From NCBI GenBank assembly GCA_963585895.1, contig CAUZXS010002466.1, forward strand, positions 1 through 64,000: DNA of 64,000 bases. Reading direction: 5' to 3'. The position numbers were made by a program, and so were the translations under genes. The notes under the pieces are model-generated. The model had not been told where the DNA came from, made no database searches, and was given only the letters and a program-made list of their open reading frames with translations. Of the stretch, positions 51,420-62,037 are shown one piece after another. Within the stretch, counting starts at the first letter, position 1; every line of letters begins with the position of its first letter. This DNA is from Sepioteuthis lessoniana (lineage: Eukaryota; Mollusca; Cephalopoda; Myopsida; Loliginidae).

Positions 51420-51572
51420 ACTAAACTAAAACATGCAACATACCTTTGGGAAATATATGAAGTCCCTTATCTCACCAAGCTATAGGTTAAATAGCACTAA
51501 GGCTGTTCTTCTATGAGGATGGCTTTGACATTAAATAACCTGCAATGGTTGATATGCCATTAAAAACAAATC
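51420..51572 (+). mobile_element. SINE-A 3' half
   Basis: Shows 'tacctttgggaaatatatga', 'agctataggttaaatagcac' and 'gaggatggctttgacattaa', then the hairpin 'ataacctgcaatggttgata' with 'tgccattaaaaac'. The head is missing. Confidence 0.8.
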
Positions 51573-51579
51573 AAAAGCA

Positions 51580-53300
51580 AAAACAAGGATATGCAACTTC
51601 TTCTTAAAAATGTATCATGGAAGGAAAGAGTATTCTTAGAAGCGAATGATATTTATTGGATCCTAATTATTTTTCTATCAGTTTCTGTTGCATCAATGTT
51701 TTTATTTTTCTTTGATATTTTAAAGATATTGTAGATAGAAAGATATTTAAAAAGTTGAAAATAAAAAGGAACAAAAAAAATGATAGATATATCATGAAAA
51801 GGATATATGAAAAAGAAAAAAAGACTGTAAAAAGATTTTTTAAAAATAATGAAAAGAAGTAAGTATAAAGAATAATAGAAATGAAAAAGTAAAAAAGAAA
51901 GGAAGGAAAGAAGACAATATTAAAGAAAAAGGGACAGGTAAATTTAAGTTCAGATGTAGACAGCGCTGGTCCATCCTATTAGCTAAATAAGCTGTAGCTT
52001 AGAGACATGAAACCTTGGGGGCTCATTTTTTTAGATAAATTTATTGTTTGTTTTTATTAACATTGATTCATCAAAAATTATATATATTCATCCATACCTC
52101 CCATCCGGAAGTATTTGACACAAGGTCTTTTTTATAGTGGAGATTTAGGGGAGCAGGAAGTCAGACACTAGCCAAGACTCCTGTCCTGCTGGACTATGCT
52201 GGTTATAAGCTCACTAGGTGCAATATGAACTATATTAGCCTTTGGGGATAAAGCTAGGTGACTTTGCTGGTCATCACTTAACTAGACCTAAAGGTCTAGT
52301 ACTATGCTTGTCATTGATCTTTCATCCTCTTGAGGATGGCTAAGCTGGAGCCAAAGGGGTTGGGTCAGTGAGGCCAGAAACTATATATATATATAATTAT
52401 TTAAAATTTTCTTGCCAACATTTTTTAGAGAAAGACCTCAAATTTCTAACAGTTTAGAACCTTATCAGGTGAAAGTCCAATTTTGCCTGTAGAGAAAGGC
52501 ATATAATTGAAAAGAGAATGATTTAAAGACAAATCAAGAATGAAAACTGAATGAAGAATACAAAAGGGAATTAATTTTGAAAAATGAAGGAAAAATCATG
52601 AAGAAGCAAAAAAGAAAAAAAATGAATCCATTTAGAGAAAAGAAAGAAAATCAATGACTGAATAATCAAATCATAAATGAATCTTAGGAAAAATAGAAAC
52701 AAAAGTAGGAATTGAAACAGGAATGAATGAAGAAGAAAAGGGGAATGAGTGAGAGACAAAGAGTGAAAAGATGTTGAAATAAGGAGAAAATGAAAGACAG
52801 AGAGAACAGAAATAAAGAAAGATAGACACTGGGAAAGAGACTGGAAAAGAATTAAAAAAGAAATTAAAAAACACAAAGGTTATGAAAGTTAAAACAAAAA
52901 AGAATGAATAAGTAAAAAAGAAAGAAGGAAAACAATATTAAAGGAAAAGGGAGGGGTGACTGAAAGTTTATTTGAAGAGAATGGTATATATTTAAAAAAA
53001 AAAAAAGAATGATTAAAGACAAAGCAAGAATAAAAAATGAAGGAAGAATACAAAAGGGAAATTGATTTTGAAAAATGAAGGAAAATTATTAAGAAGTGAA
53101 AAAAAAACATGGCATGAGTGAAGGACAAAAAGTAAAAAGAGGGTGAATTAAGGAGAAAATGAAAAAGGGAAAGAGAGTTAAAAATTTAATGTAGGAATGG
53201 AAATAAAGAAAGATAGAAATGAAGAAACACTGGAAAAGAATTAAAATAAAAAAAAACCTCAAAGGTTATGAAGGACAAATGAAAAAAAAACACCACCTAC
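51580..53300. repeat. Purine-rich tract with an internal duplicated segment
   Basis: Strongly A/G-biased on this strand. The segment from about 52515 (gagaatgatttaaagacaaa) to 52890 recurs from about 53005 (gaatgattaaagacaaagca) to 53290, sharing 'gaatacaaaagggaa', 'gattttgaaaaatgaagg' and 'aaggagaaaatgaaa' in the same order. A third partial match lies near 51895. Reverse-strand Phe/Ser/Leu-rich frames are repeat translations. A non-purine insertion occupies about 51957-52460. Confidence 0.8.
52083..52385. mobile_element. SINE-C 3' fragment plus an unclassified repeat-like segment
   Basis: 52095-52137 resembles the inverted SINE-C 3' end (catacctcccatccggaagt, 'gacacaaggtc'). The following 230 bp (ggagcaggaagtcagacact ... 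aaggggttgggtcagtg) is GC-richer than its flanks and contains short inverted strings (acctaaaggtc). It looks inserted but matches nothing else here. Confidence 0.45.
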
Positions 53301-53589
53301 TACTGACTACAAAAAAAGGTAGATAATGTCAGGAAACCAAATCTAAAATTACTCTTTGATCAATAAAAGAAACTTGATTAAAAACACGAATGGTACAGCA
53401 TCAGGTAGCTGGTATGTTGAGGCACAGCTGAAAAAAATCACCCAAATGTGCATATGTGAAGATGTGTTCTTGAAATGGTTATATCAATTGAATTCCTCTG
53501 ATGTCACAATACATGTAAGTGGTTGAAAAAAAACTCATCAGACTTGTCCCTGGCTAAAATCTCTTTTTATTATGAATAACAAAAAGAGC

Positions 53590-53667
53590 TTACTTATAGC
53601 ATTTGGAAAGTAAACAGCATGAATGAATGTGCATGCATGCCATTTACTTTCCAAATGCTATAAGTAA
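53590..53667. repeat. Hairpin with 25-bp arms
   Basis: ttacttatagcatttggaaa at 53590 pairs perfectly with tttccaaatgctataagtaa ending 53667. The loop of about 28 bp holds 'gtgcatgcatgc'. Confidence 0.88.
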
Positions 53668-53709
53668 TCTGTCATATATATATATATTTATATATATAAT
53701 CTGACTCAA

Positions 53710-53811
53710 TGGAAGAGAAATAAGACATAAAAACTAATTTGGTAGAGTGTGTATATACATATATATATATATATGGCACCAAATTATTTTTCATGTCTTA
53801 TTTCTCTTCCA
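53710..53811. repeat. Hairpin with ~34-bp arms and (TA)n loop
   Basis: tggaagagaaataagacata at 53710 pairs with 'catgtcttatttctcttcca' ending 53811. The inner arm 'aactaatttggt' pairs with 'accaaattattt'. The loop contains TG/TA repeats. It lies 43 bp from the preceding hairpin. Confidence 0.86.
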
Positions 53812-53824
53812 TATGTATGATATT

Positions 53825-53863
53825 GAATGTGTGTGTGTAGGTATGTAAATATCTGTATATATG

Positions 53864-53902
<39 letters not shown>

Positions 53903-54125
53903 AAATTTATGTACATACATATGAATTATGTGTATATAAATGTTGCGTGTGTGTGTGCAAATGTCTGTATGTATCTGTATATGTAGATGTATGAAAATAT
54001 GTGTGTTCAAATCTGTATGTATATATATGTATTTATATTTTTGTGTATGTTGATGTGTGTATTTATATATAATTGTGTCTTTATATACATATATACTTGT
54101 GTGTGGATGTGATATATATATATCT
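53825..54125. repeat. TG/TA-rich simple sequence
   Basis: About 300 bp of 'tgtgtgtatg', TA and TG runs. The overlapping His/Thr-rich reverse frame is a repeat translation. Confidence 0.92.
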
Positions 54126-54126
54126 A

Positions 54127-54378
54127 TTTACCAATCTCTCCATACAAGCAGGATGTGACACAAGGTCAATTTTTCAGGAGAGTGTTACAGGTTTCAGTTC
54201 AGAGTTTTCCTTCTCCTAGACCGGTTGCCATACCAAGGTTAAAGAGACCAGTTTGCCTTACTATTTACCCAAAGCTGGAGGAAGCATAATTGGAGTTATA
54301 CCTTCCTCAACATTATTAGTGCTATGTGAAATGCAAACAGCTTCAGAACTCAGATCACTGTATCCATTTCCTACTAAA
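54127..54378 (-). mobile_element. SINE-C, reverse strand
   Basis: From 'taccaatctctccatacaag' through 'tcctagaccggttgccatac' and 'aacattattagtgctatgtg' to 'actcagatcactgtatcca', where the head is truncated. Confidence 0.85.
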
Positions 54379-54422
54379 TATCTGTATGTGTAGGTGTAAA
54401 TCTGTATGTGTGTTCATATAAA

Positions 54423-54426
<4 letters not shown>

Positions 54427-54478
<52 letters not shown>
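54427..54478. repeat. (TA)n microsatellite, ~52 bp
   Basis: Pure TA run between TG-rich stretches, not adjoining a recognised SINE end. Confidence 0.95.
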
Positions 54479-54481
<3 letters not shown>

Positions 54482-54629
54482 TATGTGAATGTAAATCTAT
54501 GTATATTCATATGTACAAATCTTTGTACACTGTGAGCATATGTGTATACATATGTGTACACACACATTTTACGAATGATATATGTAAACTGTTTTATTTA
54601 TTTTTCCAGTTCTTTAAATACAAATAAAG

Positions 54630-55262
54630 AGATATTTGCCTAAACCCTTCCAGGAGCATCATGTCAATTTTTCATTGGAGTCTATTTGTAAATGTTTTCA
54701 TTACATGTCAAGGTGCTTGTTAGAGACTCATTTATTGTTCTCAGAGGACTGCAAAAAAAATAAGTGTTTAGGGACTTAATGCTGTCATTGTTGTTATTGT
54801 TTTCATCATCATCATCGTCAACATTTTTCTTATTATTACCATTATTATCATTGGAAAGTCCTAAAAACTCTTGTAAACTCTACTGAAAATATTAAATGGC
54901 CTAATAATCATCATCATTACTCTTTTTATTTTACCTTAAATATCTAAATGAAAACTCTCTTCTCATAAATGCTATTCAAAGAGTTGATATTATCATCATG
55001 AGTGGGATCTACTGCAATGTTAGTTTCTAAGCTGCATTTACCACTAAATAATAAATAAGTATAGCAACTGTAATAAAAAAAAATTCTATACATGAGGGTG
55101 AGTCAAAATTTTGCAATATTTCTGTGCAGCACAATTTTGCAGCTCTCGATGTTTTTGCCAAAGCCATGAAGGTGACAAACTTCACTGGACTATGAGATGT
55201 CAAGCTTGCCTGATATCCTCCAAGAGCTACTTGCCAGATTTGCTTGTATAGCTTGAAGCATG
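54630..55262. other. Sequence with ATC/ATT triplet runs; no gene recognised
   Basis: 'catcatcatcatcgtcaaca' and 'attattaccattattatc' runs near 54808-54850. From 55092 (gagggtgagtcaaaattttg) to about 55262, a GC-richer segment looks like a transposon remnant (GGGTGAGTCAAAA-type end), but its family could not be assigned. Confidence 0.35.
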
Positions 55263-55350
55263 TTGCTTACAAATCATATATATACATATATAAACAGGGT
55301 TTGGCATTGATAACCCGCAAAGGTTGATATGCTGTGAGACCCCAACGAAC
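55263..55350 (+). mobile_element. Ret-D 3' end fragment
   Basis: Shows 'cttacaaatcatatatatac' and 'aacagggtttggcattgata', then the hairpin 'acccgcaaaggttgatatgc' and 'gaccccaacgaacgc'. Only the last ~90 bp of the family are present. Confidence 0.75.
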
Positions 55351-55830
55351 GCTAATAGATATATGCTTCAAAAATCAGCATTTTAAATCATTACTTGTAC
55401 TTGAAGTTGATCATCAGTTTTGAAACCATCTCATAAACTTATTTCTTGAATTATTTTCTCAGTATTGTTGTCAGTACATGCAACTGTATGTGTGTTTGTG
55501 TTTGTTTAGAATATTTTGTAATAAAAGTTAAGGAATGGATCAAAGATCGATTTTTATCCAAGATCTTAGTGAACTCAGCATACGATTTTTTTTACTCCTC
55601 ATGAAATTCCAGACTTCACTTTCACTTGAAGTAAAAACTCTTTTTTTTGGCATATCTGAATTTACCAGCATTATCACTCTTCTGCTTTGGAGTTATTATT
55701 ATTTAGATAAACTTAAAAATTGTTTATTTTTTGGGTTGACTGCAGCTAACTAAAATCACAGAAAACAAAAATAAGAGAGGACTATTGTGTATGAATGTGT
55801 GTGTGTGTATATATATATATAGTCATCCAC
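55351..55830. other. T-rich sequence, nothing recognised
   Basis: A 72-codon frame at 55535-55753 has no recognised features. Confidence 0.35.
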
Positions 55831-55854
55831 AGACAGATCTGTTTCATTCTATCA

Positions 55855-55980
55855 GAAATCATCAGTGTGGCTAGACATACTAGCTTCCTGTAGCTGGGAT
55901 TGAGACCCGGTTGACTCAAACGCCAATCAAAGACTCTACCCCTCAGCCATGTGGGAACCAGCAGCAGCAAAGTAAATTTT
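55855..55980 (-). mobile_element. tRNA-like SINE head of a further family
   Basis: Read on the reverse strand: 'acatggctgaggggtagagt' (box A type) and 'ccgggtctcaatcccag' (box B type) at tRNA spacing, then 'ggaagctagtatgtctagcc'. Unlike SINE-A/B/C/H. A single copy in the window. Confidence 0.55.
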
Positions 55981-56023
55981 AAACGGTTATGAATCACAAT
56001 TACTATTGTTTACATACATCCAT

Positions 56024-56217
56024 TTAACGGCTACCGAGAGCTCAATTCATATATGAAGAGCCTTGCATAAACGCTAATGTAAACACGATTACTTCATTCG
56101 CTAGAGAGCTCAACCCTATGTTTAATGGCTACCGAGAGCTCAATTCATATATGAAGAGCCTTGCATAAATGCTAATGTCAACACGATTACTTCATTTGCT
56201 CGAGAGCTCAACCCTAC
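56024..56217. repeat. 98-bp unit present twice in tandem
   Basis: Two adjacent units begin 'tttaa(c/t)ggctaccgagag' at 56024 and about 56122, and each ends 'gagagctcaaccct(a)'. Only a handful of substitutions separate them. Each contains 'attcatatatgaagagcctt' and 'gagctcaattc', with inverted-like GAGAGCTC strings at both ends. Confidence 0.9.
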
Positions 56218-56228
56218 GGGGGAGGGGA

Positions 56229-56259
56229 GCACATATATATATATATATATATATATATT
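56229..56259. repeat. (TA)n microsatellite
   Basis: TA run between the 98-bp tandem repeat and the Tc1-like fossil. Confidence 0.95.
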
Positions 56260-56279
56260 TGCATTTGTGAATACATGTT

Positions 56280-56990
56280 TACACTCCTGGTCAAAATCTT
56301 AAGGCTAGATACAAAAGGGTTAAAAAGATATAAAATACTGTTACTTTAATTAAAATATATTTGCCAAACATTTACATTTAGTTAGAAAAACTAGTTTATC
56401 AACAAACAAGTGATAACTTAACTCTTAAACGATTGATTTAAACAAAAATTGAAAAAGTATTTTTTTGGTAGATAATAAAGATAAGACCATGTAAAAAAAA
56501 AATGTAGAAAATACAGAATAAATAAATCACAATGACAATTTAATATTCACGATATCCTCCATTTTTGCGAATTACTTAAAAAATTCACTTTGGCATACTC
56601 ATTGCATGAGGGTGCTTAGGATGCTCACCCATGATGCATAAACTGCAGCATGAAGAGCATCTACAGTTTCAAATTGGGATCCATGTTTATAAACGTCCTT
56701 TACCATCCATCCCCAAACATTTTTGATTGGGTTTAGATCTGGAGAGCATTTTGGATGGCTCAAAAGCTGAATGTTGTTTTCCATAAAAAAAACTCCTTTG
56801 GCCTATGACCATTATGGACTGCAGTATTGTCCAGCAGGAAAATACAGTTTTCTCCACATAGATGAGGGTCTTCAGTAATTAGCGATGTCACTCTAACTAG
56901 CAGCTGTTTGACAATCTTTCTGCAAAGAACCAATTTTATCTTTAATAGTGTCTAAGAAAATTTATGGTTACAGTTGTTACATTATTGTTG
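56280..56990 (-). pseudogene. 5'-truncated Tc1-like transposon
   Basis: The left terminal repeat 'tacactcctggtcaaaatct' is a Tc1-type end. The reverse frame 56784-56599 reads HPKCSPDLNPIKNVWGWMVK and DALHAAVYASW, the C-terminal catalytic block of Tc1 transposases. The usual DLNPIEN has become DLNPIKN, so the third acidic residue is lost. Upstream frame-broken text lies up to about 56900. No right-hand terminal repeat is seen. Confidence 0.8.
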
Positions 56991-57025
56991 TTAAAGAGTA
57001 AAATATCTTCTTACATTAGAGTGTT

Positions 57026-57305
57026 CAACCTGTTAGCTGTGCCTTGAATATACTAACTGCAATCATTTCAGAGGGGTGGGGGAGAAGATCCCTCCCAAAA
57101 AAAGAGGTTTCCAGCATATGATACATGATACTAAATTGTATCTAGTGGTAAGGCTAGAGTTCTCACTCTTCATTGCCATTATTCCCAGGTCCACTGACCT
57201 AGAATGTTTGTATCTATTAGAATTCCTATGATTGGTCAAAAAGGTCTGATTAAAAATTATCTGTATTTGATAGGACTACTTGAAAGTATATAACTAACAA
57301 TTTAT
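57026..57305 (+). mobile_element. Ret-D copy, 3' truncated
   Basis: Head 'ctgttagctgtgccttgaat' and 'atactaactgcaatc', then 'tctagtggtaaggctagagt', 'ttcattgccattattcccag' and 'tgataggactacttgaaa'. It stops where the LINE 3' end begins, with no hairpin tail. Confidence 0.78.
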
Positions 57306-57786
57306 TCATCTTTATCAAAGTGTGCTGACAACGTGGATTTCCCTGACTCTTTCTTGCCATCTGTTCCTACTGTCCATTACTCTTAGTAGGTCCTCTTGAT
57401 GGCATCCTGTATCTGCACTGAACTGATGAATGTAAGATTTTATTAGTTGGCTAATACTGGTGTGTCCATGTGTAACAGTACATAGGAGAAAATTATTTAT
57501 GAGTTCATCTTTACTTCCGTCACTGTGCCTAACACATCTTGCTCATCTTACTTAGATGGTTTGTGAGATGGTAAATAAATGGCCATACAGCTGCTGTTTT
57601 GTGGGATGCTGCTTCCAGGATTTGTTCAAAACAGTATGCAGTGTTCTTATTTAATTTCCATTCTTTCTCTCATCATTTCATGAGAGTCTAAGCGATGTAA
57701 CCATGCTGTAGTAATGAAATGACAAGGTGGAGCAGTTCCCATTTTATTTTATCAGAGAGATCAGATTTTCTAATAATCATTAACAT
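57306..57786 (-). mobile_element. RTE-like LINE 3' part (downstream of LTR-1 insertion)
   Basis: The reverse strand reads 'RKSDLSDKIKWELLHLVISLL' and 'QHGYIA' (KSDLTDKMKRSFFQAVVTSIL in the 29458 copy), then broken frames to the 3' end 'ctgacaacgtggatttccct' region. Its 5' continuation is at 58298-58676 across the LTR. Confidence 0.8.
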
Positions 57787-58297
57787 TGTAATATAATGGC
57801 CAAGGAATTTTGTTTTATATATCTGGCTTTTCGGTTTAGTTAGGCTGAGAACCTTTAGCTTAGTGCATGGGTTAGTTAGGTGCAACATGAGCGCAGGTGT
57901 TCACGCATCATTCACAGATGTCAAAATAAAACCCCAGATAGGAAATGTGACCAGGAGGTGTGAATGATGTCATGCACCGGAAGCATGGGCTGAGATTTGA
58001 GAAAAAGCAGTTAGTTGAGTTTTTGTGTCCAAGGAAGACAGTTGACTTTCGGAGCTTACCGTGGCCTTGCGGCAGGTGCAGCACGTGGTGGGGGCAGATG
58101 GAAAAGTCAGCATAGAAAGATTGTGTATCTCTCTCCACATGTCGGAAAACCTTTAAACTCAAGAAGGTGAATAAAAGTTTCGTACCTGAACTAAGAAGTC
58201 GTAAGTGTTTTTTGTGTTTTGGGATTCCTATGTTATCTATATATGAGTTATGAACATTCTATGTACATTTCACGTATTCATATCTGGCTATGTAACA
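57787..58297 (+). mobile_element. Solo LTR, family LTR-1, inserted in a LINE
   Basis: Begins TGTAATATAATGGCC and ends GGCTATGTAACA, with acat/acac as a probable worn 4-bp duplication. Contains 'gcatgggttagttaggtgca', 'catgcaccggaagc' and the AATAAA region. It is the most diverged of the three copies. LINE coding text is continuous across it, so it is a clean solo insertion younger than the LINE. Confidence 0.85.
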
Positions 58298-58676
58298 ACA
58301 CTTCAATAGCATTCCATGTTTTAGCTATGCCTATATTGACATTGCTTTCAGTAGATGAGATATTGCTACTAAGGTATATGAATTAGTCTACTAATTTCAG
58401 AGGCTTGCCATTTAACGAGGAGATGGCACTATCTTGATTAAAACTAATGGACTCTGTTTTATCTCAGTTTGCAATAGAGACCAATGCCTCTTGCTGCATG
58501 GTCCAGGCTATACAGCTGAGATTTGACCTGAGAAAGTGTATTTGCAAGAAGTGCTAGATCATCTGCATAATTTGCATCAGTAATAGTTTCTACGGGATAT
58601 TGTCTGCTTCTTGCCTTTTTTAGTGTGAAATCATTTTCTTTTCTTAGATCTGTCGATATTTTTTGTATGTAAAATA
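58298..58676 (-). mobile_element. RTE-like LINE reverse-transcriptase palm fragment
   Basis: The reverse frame includes TITDANYADDLALLANTLSQV, the RT palm with the catalytic YADD box, followed by 'SQLYSLDHAARGIGLYC'. The next part, in another frame, reads 'AISSLNGKPLKLVD' and 'IYLSSNISSTESNV', homologous to the start of the 29458 frame. Truncated at 58676, where Ret-D tail sequence begins. Frame-broken. Confidence 0.82.
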
Positions 58677-58805
58677 CTTGAAACCATCTGTTTGCAAACA
58701 AATGATTATAATTATTAAATAGGAATAGTTACTTGAAACCATATAATTGGAAAAAAATGACCCTGGCATAAAATAACCCAACAAGAGAGGTGAATCAACT
58801 TCTAT
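58677..58805 (+). mobile_element. Ret-D tail fragment
   Basis: Shows 'aatacttgaaaccatctgt', 'tgcaaacaaatgattataat' and 'tggcataaaataacccaaca'. It has tail units and a worn hairpin but no head. Confidence 0.7.
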
Positions 58806-59977
58806 ATAATAATGCAATACAGAACAGATATCTTCTCTAGATAATATTAGTCTTTGAACATTCCATCAATAGATCTTTTGACCTTTAAAGGTAGAATGCA
58901 AAGCCAAAGTTGGTGTGACAAGCTGAATTTAAAAAGTCTGCCATGATTTAATAGCTACATTTTTTTCCTCCTTCTCTGGGAACAAAACATTTCATTTATT
59001 GTAGATAGTTTTTGTTTGATTTTAAAGAACTTATTTGCCATTTAAGCTCCTATTTTGTGTTCATCTCTTGGTAAGTATAATCCTCAATAGATTATAAATG
59101 CAAACTATGGAAAGACAGAATTGACAAAAAAATATTGGTTGATAATAAAAGATTCATATATATAGATAAAAAGGCAATGAAATGTTACAGACTTGTGTTG
59201 GCATCTTGTCCATTTTGTGGTCTCAGAAACAAATTTCCCATCATGCATTAGGTAATTTTATAGTTTTTATATCATTCATATTTCATTTTTGTTTTTCTTT
59301 CTTTTTACTGCATCAGTAAATAAAATGATTGATTGACTGATTAAGAAAATTGCACCATTTCTAAAAATATTGTATTCTTTCTCCTTAAAGAAGGAATTTT
59401 ACCTTTTTTCTTCTTTTTTTTATTATTTTCAATGTTATACTTCTTTTCTAATAACAAAGATATCTTTCTTTTTTCTATTATATCATTTACATTTTGTCCT
59501 TCTCTTTTTCTTTCACGATTATTTGACTTTTTTTCCCTTCTAATGGGCCTCATTCACCTTTTCTCTTCCTTTGACTTCTTCATCTGTCATTCTTCATTAT
59601 CAAAAACATCTTCATTTTGATATTGTGTCTCTTCAGTATGGCACAAGGCTAATTTACAGGAAACAAGAATAGAATGATTGTGTAGTGTCAATCTTCTATG
59701 TAAAGAAGACTTTCCCATAAGAATCAGCATTCTAGATCCTGACTTTTACCTTGGATTGGGCATTAACTACTGATGCTAGTGAGAGAACATAGGCCCATAA
59801 AGCAAACCCCAATTTTGATATTGTTCATTATTATTATTATTTTTGGTGTTGGTATTAATAGTTTGTTTATTTTCATTCTTTTTCCTTTTCATTTTGTTCT
59901 TTAATCAACTTTTTTCTCTTCTTATCTCTCTCTCATCATACTTTTCTTTCCTCTTTTATTTTTCTCCTTCCTGCTCC

Positions 59978-60017
<40 letters not shown>

Positions 60018-60570
60018 CTTGTCATTTCTCTTTTCTGTCATCATTCATCATCTCTTTACCTTTTTCTCCATCACCATATTTCTTTCTCCATCACCTACTC
60101 ATCATCAGCATCTTCTTCTTCTTCTTATTATTATTAGCTATCACTCCTTTATTTTTGTTCTTTTAATGCTGGAAATCCTTTCTGAAAGAGGAAAACAATG
60201 CCAATAGGTTATGAACAATAAAGAGACACCATTAGATGGCAAAATTTTACTATGGACAAAAGGAGAAGAAAAAGAAAAAAATACAATCACCGATGAGATT
60301 GATTGGTTGAATAGAAAAAAAGAATGAACTTTTTATCGTTTTAACAGTGTCCTATCCAAATGCACAATTTTCTCAGTTATGTTCAATAATGGCTTTGCTG
60401 TTTCTATATGTTACATTCCAATAAAAGTTGAGAAAGAAATGTTAGTTTTTCTTCATGATAAGCAGCTTGGAAATTTCCTCTATAAGAGTTAGTAAATAGG
60501 ATAAATTTCTTTGATAGATGTTTGTTGTGTACAGTAGTGAGAATAGCCACACACCAGACATACACTTATC
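58806..60570. other. T-rich unique region with CT microsatellite
   Basis: Contains (CT)n at 59980-60013, TTC/TTA triplet runs near 60108-60135, and poly-pyrimidine stretches with matching low-complexity frames. No gene, RNA or repeat family recognised in 1.7 kb. Confidence 0.5.
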
Positions 60571-60571
60571 A

Positions 60572-60852
60572 TATTTACCAACCACTCTGCTCGGGCAGGA
60601 TATGACACAAGGTCAATTTTTAAGCGGAGTTTAACAGGTTTGAATTCAGAGTTTTCCTTCTCCTAGACTGGTTGCCTCACCAAGGCTGAAGAACCTAGTC
60701 TACCATACTATTTACCCATAGCTGGAGAGAGAATAATTGGATTCATACCTTTCCCAAGGGTATTAGTGGAATGCAATTAGTCTGGTCCAGGATTTGAACT
60801 CGTGTCACCGTGTTCATTTCCTGCGACGATAACCATTACACCATGCGCACCA
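60572..60852 (-). mobile_element. SINE-C, reverse strand, well preserved
   Basis: From 'ttaccaaccactctgctcgg' to the head (gcgacgataaccattacacc, 'atgcgcacc'). Lacks a few bases in the core (ggtattagtggaatgcaatt). The flanking 'ccagacatacacttatca' occurs on both sides (60553-60569 and 60851-60868), a target duplication of about 17-18 bp. Confidence 0.92.
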
Positions 60853-60869
60853 GACATACACTTATCAGT

Positions 60870-60872
60870 GTG

Positions 60873-60904
<32 letters not shown>

Positions 60905-60920
60905 TTGAATGACCCTTGTA
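60870..60920. repeat. (TA)n and a mariner terminal-repeat scrap
   Basis: The TA run is followed by 'ttttattgaatgacccttg', the right-end motif of the Mar family, with no Mar body before it. Confidence 0.6.
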
Positions 60921-60924
60921 TATA

Positions 60925-62018
60925 TACACTACCAATCAAAACTATTTGGCCTCCCTAAAAAAATTTAATTTCTCATCCTAAAAGTGTTATTTAAAGGTGA
61001 CAAGTTAAGCATCACAATAGTATATTTAGTATACTAAATACAAGTCTTCTTGAGCCTCATTAAATAGAAATGAAACCGAAAAACATAAAAATCTTCTTAA
61101 ACTTTTGATTCATCAATATGACCACATTCAACCATTCTCAGATTCTCAGCATTCTTTCCATCAAAGACTGGATGTAAGTTCTGCTCAGCTTTGTATGAGT
61201 TGCCCAAGGTGAGCCACACTTAGTAGAATGCTTTAGGTCATTATCTTGCATGTGCCACAAGGCATGTTCCACATGGGATCGTGTGATCCTGCAGTATGCT
61301 GTGATAGCCAATCTGATTCAATTTACCCTTCACCAGGTGTAAATCCCCTTTGAAATTGGCAAAAGCACCTCCTCCCTACCATAATGGAGCTTCCTCCATG
61401 CTTTACAGTTGGTGTGATACAGGGGGTTGTAACTCTTTCACCAACTCTTCACCACACATAGACCCTCCTATTTGACCCAAAGATTTCAAATTTTGATTCG
61501 TCATTCCAAAGGACTTTATTTCACTGCTCTAGTGTCCAGTCTTTATGTGCCTTGACTCACTAGAGCCTTTTAACATTGTTTTGTTTCCTCAACAGTGATT
61601 TCTTGATGGCAATTCTGCCATATAGGCCAGCTTCACAGTCTTTTCCTCACAGTGGATGCTGACACATGTTTTCATATTGGTTCAGTTGCACAGTGATGTT
61701 TGCAGCAGTCAGCCTTTTGTTAAACAAGCTGGTGAATTTGATGAAATTGCCCTCTGCTCTTATTGTTGCTAGCAGCCCTGTTTCTTGGTGTCTCTTAACA
61801 GTATAACACTGTAGTTCTGCAAATTTTCATTTTTGCATTATAGAAAAAAAAACACCTTTTAAATCAATTTTTCAAAAGATATCTGGTTATACAAAGGTGA
61901 AAGTTACTGAGAAAGACTTCTATTTAGTAAAATAAATAACTTGTTTGATTAAAGATAACACTTTTAGGATGAGAAATGAAAATTTTGAGGGTGGCTAGAT
62001 ACTTTTGACTGGAGTGTA
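60925..62018 (-). pseudogene. Tc1-like transposon with both terminal repeats, coding region decayed
   Basis: The left end 'tacactaccaatcaaaacta' and inverted right end 'tacactccagtcaaaagtat' belong to terminal repeats that stay matched for about 60-65 bp (through 'atttctcatcctaaaagtgt'). TA flanks both. At about 1.09 kb the size is right for a Tc1-like element. The reverse strand, in several frames, gives VKHGGSSIM, the conserved VKHGGG.VMVWG block, plus 'NQNLKSL' and 'IPCGTCLVAH'. Multiple frame breaks; not functional. Confidence 0.82.
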
Positions 62019-62037
62019 TATACATATATAGAGAGAG

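Noticed and set aside
52571-53128. Reverse-strand Phe/Ser-rich frames that look like membrane proteins
   Set aside because: They are translations of a purine-rich duplicated tract; the composition explains the hydrophobic pattern.
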